From the NCBI GenBank assembly GCA_964551875.1, contig CAZKEV010000013.1, positions 1 through 44,738 of the forward strand: a stretch of DNA of 44,738 bases. The letters are read 5' to 3'. Below are positions 30,634-39,590 of the stretch, one piece after another (the stretch's first letter is position 1; every line of letters begins with the position of its first letter). The notes below the pieces were generated by a model. It was not told where the DNA came from, did no database searches, and saw only the letters and a list, made by a program, of their open reading frames with translations. Position numbers and translations under genes: made by a program. Source of the DNA: JACTUA01 sp964551875. GTDB lineage: Archaea > Halobacteriota > Methanomicrobia > Methanomicrobiales > JACTUA01.

Positions 30634-32796
30634 ATGAGCATCGAAAAACATTTCGATATCCCATTTATAGGATCAATGGCACTTAAAGAAAAGCAAATTC
30701 AACAAGTTTTTCGACCCATAATTGCTGTACACAAGTGGTTTGCTCGCCGTCCAGGGACACTATTTCGAGGTTTAATATTAGCGGAATTTGGGAATCGGCC
30801 GATCAATGAAATTTATTTCCATCCAAATGATTTTCAAGGTAAACTTATTGCGGATCCTTTCATGGGAGGCGGTACTCCCCTCATCGAAGCCAATAGAGTT
30901 GGCTGTGATGTTATTGGATATGATATCAATCCTATGTCTGTATGGATAGTTCGGGAAGAGATGGCTCATATAAATGTTAAATCCTATCTTCAAACAACTA
31001 AAGATTTAATCACATTTTTAGAGCCACAAATTGGTGATTCCTATATAACTGATTGCCCCCACTATGGGGACCTTGATGTGCCAGCAAAATACTATATTTG
31101 GGTTAAAATTCTTGATTGCATCAAATGCAACAAATCTTTCGACCTTTTTCCTGGATATATACTTGCGAAAAATGCGCGTCATCCTAATCATGTTCTTATT
31201 TGCGCGAATTGTGGCGAGTTAAACGAAGTCGGAAATTTGAATAAATTAGGTAACTGTAGAAATTGTGGATCTGATCTGATTGTTGAAGGGCCCGCGAAAC
31301 GAAGCCACTGCATATGTCCGCACTGCGGTGAGAAAAACCAATATCCCAGAAATAATTCAGGCCCACCAAAACATAGGTTAGTGGCCATAGAATATTATAA
31401 TCCAAAACGGTATGGAAAACATATTGGCCGGTTTTTTAAAAAACCCGATCAAAAAGACTTGAGGAAAATTGAGATTTCAAATTCTAAATGGGAATCAAAA
31501 GAACCTCATTTTGTTCCCAATCAAGAAATATTACCTGGCGATGAGACAAATCGCCTCATTCGTTGGGGGTACCACAATTATCGAGATTTATTTAATTCGC
31601 GTCAACTTCTTGGGCTCGAATTGAGTTGCGAGTTCATTAATAATTTATCCGATGAACGTTTGCGGCATGCTCTCGCAACGAATCTTTCTGATTTACTTCG
31701 CTATCAAAATATGCTGTGCCGTTATGATACAATGTCTTTAAAATCCCTCGATATTTTTTCAATCCACGGTTTTCCCGTTGGATTAATTCAATGCGAATCT
31801 AATTTATTGGGTATCAAAAATGGCAAAGGAGAAAATATTGGTTCTGGCGGCTGGAAAAACATTATTGAGAAATATTATCAAGCAAAATTATATTGCTTTC
31901 ATCCTTATGAAATTAATCGCCATAAAAATCAAAATCTTAGGATTCCAATCAAAGGAGAGTGGATTGGAGATAATTACCTTAATCGACGCCCCCGCTTGAT
32001 AAATATTCAATGTGAAAACTCATCAACAATAAAACTAAAAAAAGCAAGTTTAGATGCAGTTTTTACTGATCCACCCTATTTCAGTAACGTTCAATATAGC
32101 GAATTAATGGATTTTTGTTATGTGTGGTTACGTCGTCTTGTTGGAAATGATACAGAGTGTTTTGAACGAGAGAGTACACGATCACCCGAAGAAGTATCAG
32201 GTAATGTAACACAATCGAGAGGGTTAAATCATTTTACCGAGGCTCTTTCAGCAGTTTATCGCAATATGTCACAGGCATTAAAACCGGGTGCCCCACTTGT
32301 ATTTACTTTTCATCACAATCTTTTGGATGCATATTTTTCAATTGGTACAGCAATTCTAGACTCGGGCCTGAATTGTTATGCAACACTTCCATGTCCTGCT
32401 GAAATGGGGGGTTCGATTCATATTCACGGAACAGAATCGTCCATAGTAGATACTGTGTTTGTTTGTCGAAGTCATGGTCAAACCCGTTTAGGGCAATATT
32501 TCGAAAATCTTGATCAACTTGAAGATGTTGTCCATAAGGATTTGGTAATGCTGCGTCAAGCTGGAATGAAACCATCAATTGGAGATATTCGTTGCATTGT
32601 TTTTGGCCATGTAACTCGGAAGGCCATTTGTGATTTGCGAAACGAATGGGATTCTAGTTTAGCTACAAAAACTCGGCTTAGTACTATTCAAGAATCTATC
32701 AAAAATATTGGTGATAATCAAAAATTAATCAATAAATTGTATAAATCTTCAAATAATATAATCAATAAGAACCTTGTACCATTATTCGAGGATTAA
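30634..32796 (+). CDS. DUF1156-type DNA methyltransferase with zinc-ribbon insert
   Basis: The 720-residue protein begins with the DUF1156 pattern HKWFARRPGTLFRGLILAEF (33-52) followed by SAM-binding motif I DPFMGGGTPLIEANRVGCDVIGYDINP (74-100). The catalytic motif IV is far downstream: TDPPYFSN (478-485), about 400 residues later. The insert between holds two zinc-ribbon-like Cys clusters (CIKC 162-165 with CANC 190-193; CRNC 208-211 with CPHC 228-231). Motif IV of this kind suggests N6-adenine or N4-cytosine methylation. GGAGAA precedes ATG 30634, preferred over TTG 30610. The nuclease gene follows after 11 bases. Confidence 0.88.
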   Translation: MSIEKHFDIPFIGSMALKEKQIQQVFRPIIAVHKWFARRPGTLFRGLILAEFGNRPINEIYFHPNDFQGKLIADPFMGGGTPLIEANRVGCDVIGYDINPMSVWIVREEMAHINVKSYLQTTKDLITFLEPQIGDSYITDCPHYGDLDVPAKYYIWVKILDCIKCNKSFDLFPGYILAKNARHPNHVLICANCGELNEVGNLNKLGNCRNCGSDLIVEGPAKRSHCICPHCGEKNQYPRNNSGPPKHRLVAIEYYNPKRYGKHIGRFFKKPDQKDLRKIEISNSKWESKEPHFVPNQEILPGDETNRLIRWGYHNYRDLFNSRQLLGLELSCEFINNLSDERLRHALATNLSDLLRYQNMLCRYDTMSLKSLDIFSIHGFPVGLIQCESNLLGIKNGKGENIGSGGWKNIIEKYYQAKLYCFHPYEINRHKNQNLRIPIKGEWIGDNYLNRRPRLINIQCENSSTIKLKKASLDAVFTDPPYFSNVQYSELMDFCYVWLRRLVGNDTECFERESTRSPEEVSGNVTQSRGLNHFTEALSAVYRNMSQALKPGAPLVFTFHHNLLDAYFSIGTAILDSGLNCYATLPCPAEMGGSIHIHGTESSIVDTVFVCRSHGQTRLGQYFENLDQLEDVVHKDLVMLRQAGMKPSIGDIRCIVFGHVTRKAICDLRNEWDSSLATKTRLSTIQESIKNIGDNQKLINKLYKSSNNIINKNLVPLFED

Positions 32797-32807
32797 AGGA
32801 GGTCGTA

Positions 32808-33845
32808 ATGCAGTTCCCTTTTGAAGTGGAATTTGCACAAATTGAGCTGGATTATGACAGTTATATTGACGCAACTTTCAGCTCTATTCAATCTGAATTT
32901 CTCCTAATGCCCAAAGGCGAGGGTTTCGTTGAATATCCTGTTTTCGAAAAAGGGTATGAATCTCTTAAACATGCTACACGGAATTTCCGAAATATCGAAC
33001 CAGATTCAATAATTAATGCCGTTTATGAAACCCCCATATCCTTAATCGTTCTGCGTTCGATTTTGGGGTTTACGCCCCCAGAATGGGCGGCTATCACCAC
33101 ACAAAGAATAGGCTTTGATGTTCCTCAGGGAGCAGTGAGGACAATTGATAGAAAAATCCGAATGAACCCTTTAATTTCTTTGCCCGCTGCCCGAGATCGA
33201 ATTAATGATCGGAGGCTAAAAGCAATGATCAAAACGGCTTGTGAACTTTTAAATGAAGGGGCACCCACAATCTCTTCCACAATATTACACAGATTAGACA
33301 AGAGCGACACGAAATTCGGATTAACAAGCCTTCAATCCCTTGCGGATCTCGGTGTCCCCTATGCCATGGTTCTTTATGAGAGATTTCTTGGCCGGCCTTT
33401 TGCTAGTCACCGTGATTCGGTTTCTGAATTAATTGGAGATGCATTAGAAAACGCCATTGAAGAAGTTTTAAGTCGGTCGGGTATCAGTTTTCGAAAGACA
33501 AAACGAACAGAACGTATCCCTGGATTTGATCAAGCGCCAGATTTTATAATACCTGATGAATTCAATCCCCAAGTTGTTATTGAAGCAAAAATTAGTGAAG
33601 ACGATGGAACAGCTCGTGACAAAGTCACTCGAGTTCAACATTTAGGCGAATTAAGTATGAAGGGTCGTCGTCCAGGGGAAAAGCCCAAATTTGAAGTGAT
33701 CGCATGTATCGATGGACGCGGTTTCAAAGTTCGTCGTGAAGATATGAAAAAACTCCTTAATTCCACAAGAGGAAAGGTGTTTACTCTTAAAAATTTTAAT
33801 CGCCTTATTGAATGTAGCCGGTTAAATGAGTTTAAGACAAAATAG
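32808..33845 (+). CDS. PD-(D/E)XK nuclease, likely restriction endonuclease
   Basis: The 345-residue protein has no overall family I recognise, but the C-terminal half has a restriction-endonuclease-fold core: helix ELIGDALENAIEEVLSRSGISF (207-228), APDFIIPDEFNPQVVIEAKIS with Asp245 and the Glu259-x-Lys261 pair (PD-...-EXK), then a strand (FEVIACIDGRGFKVRREDM). The N-terminal 200 residues are helical and could recognise DNA. AAAGGAGGT lies just before its ATG. As partner of the DUF1156 methylase in the same AT-rich island, it is best read as the cutting subunit of a type II-like system. Confidence 0.78.
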   Translation: MQFPFEVEFAQIELDYDSYIDATFSSIQSEFLLMPKGEGFVEYPVFEKGYESLKHATRNFRNIEPDSIINAVYETPISLIVLRSILGFTPPEWAAITTQRIGFDVPQGAVRTIDRKIRMNPLISLPAARDRINDRRLKAMIKTACELLNEGAPTISSTILHRLDKSDTKFGLTSLQSLADLGVPYAMVLYERFLGRPFASHRDSVSELIGDALENAIEEVLSRSGISFRKTKRTERIPGFDQAPDFIIPDEFNPQVVIEAKISEDDGTARDKVTRVQHLGELSMKGRRPGEKPKFEVIACIDGRGFKVRREDMKKLLNSTRGKVFTLKNFNRLIECSRLNEFKTK

Positions 33846-33870
33846 CCAAATGGATATTTAGACCCGCCCC

Positions 33871-35028
33871 TCACCTCTTCCGGTCCGGTGCCTCGTTCCA
33901 GACCGCCCGGATCCTTCCCATTGCCTCCCTGAGCCTGGGCATCGCCGTGGCATAGGAGATCCGGATCCATCCCGGGGCATTGAAGGCGGTTCCCGGGGTC
34001 ACCGCGACTCGGGCCTTGTTCAGCCAGAACCCGGCGACATCAACGTCGTCGCCACGGGCATTGATGAAGGCATAGAAGGCACCGTCGGCAGGGGCGACCT
34101 GGACCTTCAGCTCCGAGAATTCATCAAGGAGGAACTTCCGCCGGGTATCGAACTCCCTCTTCATGATCTCGACACAGACCTGGTCCCCGATCAAGGCTGC
34201 CACCCCGCCCCACATGACAAAGGTGGTGGGGTGGGAGACCCCGTGCTGCTGGATCTTGGTCATCTGCCGGATGACCTCGACAGGGGCCACCGCATAGCCG
34301 AGGCGCCAGCCGGTCATGGCATAGGCCTTGGAGAAGCCGTTGATCGTGATGGTGCGCCCCGCCATGTCGCCGATGGAGGCGAGGGAGATATGCTCCTTCC
34401 CGTAGATGAGCTTCTCGTAGATCTCGTCTGACATGGCCAGGAGCTCGTAATCGGTACAGATATCGGCGACGAGCTTGAGGGCTTTTTTATCAAAGACGGA
34501 GCCTGTCGGGTTCGACGGGGAGTTCACCACGATCATCTTGGTCCGGCCGGTGATCCGGTCCAGGAGGGAATCATCGGGCTGGAAGTTCTTCTCGTTCAAC
34601 CGGTGGTGAACGACCCGCCCTCCCGCCAGCTGGACGCAGGGTTCGTACGAGACCCAGGCCGGGTCGAGGAGGATCACCTCGTCGCCGGGGTTCAGGCACG
34701 CCTCCATGGCCATGGCTATGGCGTGCTTTGCCCCGCAGGTGGCGATGACCTGCTCGGGGCTGCAGGGAAATCCGTTCTCGGCCCGGATCTTCGCGGCGAT
34801 GGCCTGGAGGAGCTCGGGGATGCCCCGGCTCGGGGCATAGTGGGTGGCTCCCCGGCGGATGGCCTCGCAGCAGGCTTCCCGGATGTGGACCGGGGTGTCG
34901 AAGTCAGGCTCGCCGATGGAGAGGCTGATGACATCGATGCCCCGGCGGACCATCTCCTTGGCCTTATCGGCGATATCCAGGGTGGCCGATGAGGCGATCC
35001 CCGAGACCTTCTCTGAGAGGGCCTTCAT
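33871..35028 (-). CDS. Class I aminotransferase (aspartate aminotransferase type)
   Basis: The 385-residue PLP enzyme has SLSIGEPDFDTPVHIREA, the cofactor segment ATCGAKHAIAMAMEA, VVNSPSNPTGSVFDKKAL, MSDEIYEKLIYG and the lysine motif TINGFSKAYAMTGWRLGYA. These are typical of fold-type I aspartate/aromatic aminotransferases of group I-gamma. Its ATG overlaps the lumazine synthase stop. Its own stop is only 25 bases from the AT-rich island's nuclease gene (convergent). In this operon it may provide aspartate or aromatic amino acids; a link to flavin synthesis is not established. Confidence 0.92.
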   Translation of the reverse strand: MKALSEKVSGIASSATLDIADKAKEMVRRGIDVISLSIGEPDFDTPVHIREACCEAIRRGATHYAPSRGIPELLQAIAAKIRAENGFPCSPEQVIATCGAKHAIAMAMEACLNPGDEVILLDPAWVSYEPCVQLAGGRVVHHRLNEKNFQPDDSLLDRITGRTKMIVVNSPSNPTGSVFDKKALKLVADICTDYELLAMSDEIYEKLIYGKEHISLASIGDMAGRTITINGFSKAYAMTGWRLGYAVAPVEVIRQMTKIQQHGVSHPTTFVMWGGVAALIGDQVCVEIMKREFDTRRKFLLDEFSELKVQVAPADGAFYAFINARGDDVDVAGFWLNKARVAVTPGTAFNAPGWIRISYATAMPRLREAMGRIRAVWNEAPDRKR

Positions 35029-35486
35029 CCCAATCGCTGGACGAGCTTCACCGCTGACTCGACGGCCCGCTTCGCGTAGTCGATCCGTTCCTGGGCCTCG
35101 AGCCGGGTCATCCCGGGCCCGGAGATCCCGAGGGTGACCGGCTTCCCGAACTCGAGGGCAAGGTCCATGATCTTCCGGGCGGCGTGCTGGATGACGACCT
35201 CGTCATGCTGCGTGGCACCCTCGATGACCGCCCCGAGGGTCACCACCGCGTCCACCCGCCCTGCCGCAAGCATCTTCTTCACGGCGAAGGGGACGTCGAA
35301 GGTCCCCGGCACGTAGAGGGTCTCGGCCACCTCGGCCCCCAGGAACTTCGCATGCTCTCTCCCCTCGACCTCCATCATGTAGGTGATGTCGCGGTTGAAC
35401 TCGCCCACGACGAATCCCAGCTTCACTGCCATGGTATCCCGCATCTGATCTCGTCTCTTTGCCATATGAATCCACCCTTCCGTCAT
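35025..35486 (-). CDS. ribH: 6,7-dimethyl-8-ribityllumazine synthase
   Basis: The enzyme condenses ribityl-aminouracil with dihydroxybutanone phosphate, the next-to-last step of riboflavin synthesis. Motifs are LGFVVGEFN, YVPGTFDVPFAVKKML, VTLGAVIEGATQHDEVV (catalytic His) and FGKPVTLGI. Listed from ATG 35486 (153 residues), whose ATGA overlaps the ribC stop. ATG 35465 (after GGAAGGGTGG) and ATG 35432 (MAVKLGF) are alternatives, and the last matches the usual family start. The 18 extra residues are basic. It lies between ribC and the aminotransferase. Confidence 0.93.
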   Translation of the reverse strand: MTEGWIHMAKRRDQMRDTMAVKLGFVVGEFNRDITYMMEVEGREHAKFLGAEVAETLYVPGTFDVPFAVKKMLAAGRVDAVVTLGAVIEGATQHDEVVIQHAARKIMDLALEFGKPVTLGISGPGMTRLEAQERIDYAKRAVESAVKLVQRLG

Positions 35487-35944
35487 TCCCTGGCCGGACC
35501 GGCGTCAGGGAAGCCCTGCCGCTGCCCGGTCCCTGCCTCTCGTTCGAGGGCCTTCGGGGCCGCGAGGAGCTTCACGGCGTTCACCGCGTGCTCCCGCGTC
35601 CTCTGCTCTGCAAGCCAGGCGAGCTCCCGCCCGTCCTCTGCCTCGTCCTCGTGGACGAAGACCTCGATGATGTGCCGGTTCGTCATCAGCTGGGCGAGGA
35701 TGAGCCCCTGCGAGGCCTCGTGGGCGCACACCCGGTCCTTCTCCGCCGCACCCGGCATCCCCAGGGCCATGACAAGATCACAGCCACGCTCCTCGATGAG
35801 CTTCTTGCAGGCGACCGGCAGGTCCTTGATGCCAGGGACCGTCGTGCGCTCAATGGAGATGGACGCATGCTTCCTGAGCTCGTTGATGGCGAACTTGCCC
35901 ATATCCACCCGGGCAAAGGTGGTATCAGCCACTCCGATCTTCAT
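35483..35944 (-). CDS. ribC: Riboflavin synthase, archaeal type
   Basis: The 153-residue archaeal riboflavin synthase is unrelated in fold to the bacterial enzyme and similar to lumazine synthase. It converts two lumazine molecules into riboflavin and pyrimidine. Motifs are KIGVADTTFARVDMGKFAINEL, RTTVPGIKDLPVACKKLIEERGCDLVMALGMPG, and HEASQGLILAQLMTNRHIIEVFVHEDEA. Its ATG 35944 overlaps the class V aminotransferase stop. It is coupled to ribH, as found in several methanogens. F420 and flavin demand of this organism explain the need. Confidence 0.94.
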   Translation of the reverse strand: MKIGVADTTFARVDMGKFAINELRKHASISIERTTVPGIKDLPVACKKLIEERGCDLVMALGMPGAAEKDRVCAHEASQGLILAQLMTNRHIIEVFVHEDEAEDGRELAWLAEQRTREHAVNAVKLLAAPKALEREAGTGQRQGFPDAGPARE

Positions 35945-37071
35945 CCGAGCACCCTGCACGCGGCGGAGACACCGCTCTCCCGTATTCTCCACCCTGCCTT
36001 CCCGAGAGCGAACTCCACGGCAGAGAGGGTGGCGAGGATCTCGGGGGCGCTGACCGCTCCCATGTGGCCGATCCGGAAGATCCTCCCCTTCAGATGGTCC
36101 TGCCCGCCGGCTATCTCGATCCCGAACCCCTTCACCGTGGCCTTGAGGACCTTCTCGTTCACCCCGTCGGGGATGGCAACGGCGGTGACCGTGTTCGAGT
36201 ACTCGTGGAGGGGATCGAGCCTCGGGAACATGGGGAGGCCCCATGCGGTGACCGCCGCCCGGACTGCTTCCGCGAGATGCCGGTGGCGTTCGATCCGCTT
36301 CTCCAGGCCCTCCCTCTCGACGATGGCGAGGGCCTCATGGAGGGCGAGGAAGAGGGGGACCGCCGGTGTGTACGGGGTCTCCATAGGGGAGCTCGCGGCG
36401 CTCTTCCGGTAGGCGGCGAGGTCCAGGTAGTAAGGCCTCTTCTCCGAGAGCCTCTCCCAGGCCTTCTTCGAGACCGAGATCGCGGAGAGGCCTGCCGGGG
36501 CCGCCAGGCACTTCTGGGAGCCCACGAAGGCGATATCCACCCCCCAGGCGTCCACGTCGACCAGGTCGCCACCAATGGAGGTGATGCCGTCCATGACAAA
36601 GAGGGCATCATGCTTCCTGGTGAGCTTCCCTATCGCCGCTACCGGGTTCTTGATACCGGATGAGGTCTCGTTGTGGACCAGGGTCACCACCTCGGCCCCT
36701 TCCTCGAGAGCCCGCTCCAGCCCCTCCAGGTCGAGAGGGGCCCCCCAGTCAGACAGGAGGACCGTCACTTCGCCGTAGCGCTGCCCGATCTTCGCCATCC
36801 GCTCCCCGAACTTCCCGTTCACGAGGGACGCGATCCTCCGGTCCCTCCCGAAGTTCGCGATGGCGGCCTCCATGGCGGCGGTGCCGGATCCGGAGAGGAT
36901 GAAGAGATCGTTTCCGGTATGGAAGAGGCCCTTCAGCACCCGGACGCACTCGGCATAGATCGACCCGAACTCGGGCCCCCGGTGGTTGATGGCCTGCCGG
37001 AGCATGGCCATCCGCACCCTCTCGGGGACCGGTACAGGGCCCGGAATCATGAGGAGCGGTTCATTCTCCAT
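35941..37071 (-). CDS. Class V aminotransferase (alanine-glyoxylate/serine-pyruvate type)
   Basis: The 376-residue PLP enzyme has the class V pattern LMIPGPVPVPERVRMAM at the start, LSGSGTAAMEAAIANF for the cofactor phosphate, VTLVHNETSSGIKNPV, VMDGITSIGGDLVDVDAWGVDIAFVGSQKCLAAPAGLS with the PLP Lys, and a C-terminal domain. Related methanogen enzymes are broad-specificity aspartate/phosphoserine-type transaminases; which substrate applies here cannot be told. ATG 37071 lies about 17 bases below a symmetric TATA region shared with purE. It opens the flavin operon. Confidence 0.9.
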   Translation of the reverse strand: MENEPLLMIPGPVPVPERVRMAMLRQAINHRGPEFGSIYAECVRVLKGLFHTGNDLFILSGSGTAAMEAAIANFGRDRRIASLVNGKFGERMAKIGQRYGEVTVLLSDWGAPLDLEGLERALEEGAEVVTLVHNETSSGIKNPVAAIGKLTRKHDALFVMDGITSIGGDLVDVDAWGVDIAFVGSQKCLAAPAGLSAISVSKKAWERLSEKRPYYLDLAAYRKSAASSPMETPYTPAVPLFLALHEALAIVEREGLEKRIERHRHLAEAVRAAVTAWGLPMFPRLDPLHEYSNTVTAVAIPDGVNEKVLKATVKGFGIEIAGGQDHLKGRIFRIGHMGAVSAPEILATLSAVEFALGKAGWRIRESGVSAACRVLG

Positions 37072-37082
37072 GGCGATCAGCC

Positions 37083-37097
37083 ATAGTATATGTATGG
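37083..37097. promoter_or_regulatory. Symmetric TATA region shared by purE and the rib operon
   Basis: The core ATAGTATATGTATGG, set in CCATA...TATGG, is a near-perfect inverted repeat. It stands about 25 bases from each divergent start: ATG 37119 rightward and ATG 37071 leftward. Only 47 bases separate the two ATGs, leaving no room for two independent promoters. A single TBP site used in both directions is a reasonable reading. Confidence 0.55.
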
Positions 37098-37118
37098 AGA
37101 GAGATAAGTAAGCTCTGG

Positions 37119-37523
37119 ATGCCTCCCCGGGTGGACGTCGCCATTATCTCCGGCTCGACCTCCGATGCCCACATCGTCGAGAAAGTGGTAAAAGTCCTCG
37201 AAGAGCACAGGGTCCCCTATGAGCACCAGGTGATCTCGGCCCACCGGAACCCTGACGAGCTCGACGCCTACCTGAGAGGAGATCCGGCCAGGATCTACAT
37301 CGCCATCGCCGGGATGTCGGCCGCCCTTCCCGGCGTCATTGCCTCGAAGACCGATAAGCCGGTGATCGGGGTACCGGTGAGCGGGAAGCTCGGCGGGATG
37401 GATGCCCTCCTCTCCATCTCCCAGATGCCGAAGGGTGTGCCGGTGGCCTGTGTGGCGGTGGACGGGGGGGAGAACGCGGCCTTGCTCGCGGTCCGGATAC
37501 TGAAACTCCGCGATCTTCCCTGA
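37119..37523 (+). CDS. purE: Phosphoribosylaminoimidazole carboxylase catalytic subunit (PurE)
   Basis: The 134-residue protein is in purine synthesis, moving or adding the carboxylate of aminoimidazole ribotide. Motifs are AIISGSTSDAHIVEKV (phosphate), YEHQVISAHRNPDEL (substrate), IAIAGMSAALPGVIASKTDKPVIGVPVSGKLGGMDALLSISQMPKGVPVACVAVDGGENAALLA. It is shorter than bacterial PurE, as common in archaea. No purK is adjacent, so a class that uses carbon dioxide directly is possible. The promoter is the symmetric TATA region shared with the rib operon. Confidence 0.94.
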   Translation: MPPRVDVAIISGSTSDAHIVEKVVKVLEEHRVPYEHQVISAHRNPDELDAYLRGDPARIYIAIAGMSAALPGVIASKTDKPVIGVPVSGKLGGMDALLSISQMPKGVPVACVAVDGGENAALLAVRILKLRDLP

Positions 37524-37663
37524 AGCTCTCTTTACATGCCACTACAGGCCTTCCCGCTGCACCTAAAACCGCACCGAATCCCCCGGGACGGTCCCTGCAG
37601 GCGCCGGGGAATCAAAAGGTTAGGATGAAGGAGGACTTATTCCCTCGTGGAACGTGCATTCCG

Positions 37664-38383
<720 letters not shown>

Positions 38384-38384
38384 G

Positions 38385-39590
38385 CTACCGCCGCATCGCG
38401 TCCAGGATGTTCTCGCGGGCGATCCGCCAGGCCGGGAGGAAACCCGCGACCGCGGAGGCGCAGAAGAGCCAGCCGGCATAGACGACCATGGTCGCCACCT
38501 CGGCCCTGGGCACCACGTCGCCGTCGGGGAACACGATAGGGTGCACGGAGAAGTAGGCCATGAGGGCCAGGGTGGCGAGGATCCCGAGAACGATCCCCGC
38601 CGCCGAGATGGCGAGGACCTGGAAGACGTAGTTCCCCACGATGATGTCCCACCGGATCCCTATGGCCTTCAGGATGCCTATCTGCCTCCTCTGGTTCATG
38701 GCCTTGATGGTGACCACGATGCCGATGACCACGACGGCGATGACCAAGCTCACCAGGGCTGCGATGGTGTTGATGATGGAGAATGATTCGATGGACTGCT
38801 CCACGGCAAGGGTCATGGCCTCCCGCCAGGTCTTCACCTCCTCCTGCACACCGTTCTCGAGGAGGTTTGCCTTCACCTGGTCAATGCTCGCGGTCCCATC
38901 GGTCCGGACGAGAACCTCCGTTGCCTGGTCCTGAGTCTCCCCGAGTACCGATTCCATCTCGTCCCAGGTCACGAAGACCGTGTAGTCGGCATAGTAGGAC
39001 TTGGTGGTGAAGATCCCCTTGATCCGGTATTCCCTGGCCACCCCGTTGGCAAACGCCACCTCCACGGAATCCCCGACACGCGCACCCCCCAGGGAATCGA
39101 GGAGGTCCAGGCGCTCGTCCTCGTTCCCTGCCACCCACCGGCCGATCAGGATCTGCCCCAGGTCCCCTGCCCCCAGGAAATCCCCCTCGCTCATCTTCTC
39201 ATGGATCTTCGTCACCTCCACCTCGTCTCGGGGGCGGAAGGCGACGACCGGCATCGAGAGGGACTTCGACTTGCGGGAGAGGGTGGCTCCCAGGGCATAG
39301 CGGGCCGAGGCCCGGGCCACGCCCGGCACCCGGTTCACCCGGGCCAGCAGGGTATCCACGTTATCGATGAACCTCTCGTCCCCCGCGGGCTCGATGAGGA
39401 TCTCCGAGGTCTGGTAATCCCGCACCTGGGACATGAAGAGGTCGACGGACCCGCTGATGATGGAGGGGAGGAGGATCATGTTCGTGAAGACGAGTGCGAT
39501 GATGGCGCAGTTCAGGATCACCCCTCTCCAGCCCCCCCGCCGGAGGGTCCGGGTCGCGAGGAACGCCGAGACCCGGAGCCGCTCACGCAT
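38385..39590 (-). CDS. MacB-type ABC permease (FtsX family), second cassette
   Basis: The 401-residue protein has an N-terminal helix near 20-45 (GVILNCAIIALVFTNMILLPSI), a large external domain, and three C-terminal helices with FSIINTIAALVSLVIAVVVIGIVVTIKAMNQRRQIGILKAIGIRWDIIVGNYVFQVLAISAAGIVLGI, the FtsX signature. It overlaps the CARDB-like gene by 8 bases, so translation is linked. The related operon at 20.9-24.5 kb has the same protein classes with the ATPase placed before the permease. Confidence 0.93.
   Translation of the reverse strand: MRERLRVSAFLATRTLRRGGWRGVILNCAIIALVFTNMILLPSIISGSVDLFMSQVRDYQTSEILIEPAGDERFIDNVDTLLARVNRVPGVARASARYALGATLSRKSKSLSMPVVAFRPRDEVEVTKIHEKMSEGDFLGAGDLGQILIGRWVAGNEDERLDLLDSLGGARVGDSVEVAFANGVAREYRIKGIFTTKSYYADYTVFVTWDEMESVLGETQDQATEVLVRTDGTASIDQVKANLLENGVQEEVKTWREAMTLAVEQSIESFSIINTIAALVSLVIAVVVIGIVVTIKAMNQRRQIGILKAIGIRWDIIVGNYVFQVLAISAAGIVLGILATLALMAYFSVHPIVFPDGDVVPRAEVATMVVYAGWLFCASAVAGFLPAWRIARENILDAMRR

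Larger units (their letters stand above)
30517..33870. other. AT-rich genomic island with a restriction-modification-like pair
   Basis: The DNA between the DUF169 stop and the aminotransferase stop is visibly AT-rich, with many A/T runs and AT-ending codons, against GC-rich flanks where almost all third positions are G or C. It holds two plus-strand genes, a methyltransferase and a nuclease. No integrase, transposase, tRNA or clear target-site duplication is seen at its borders. Acquisition by lateral transfer is strongly indicated. Confidence 0.9.
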
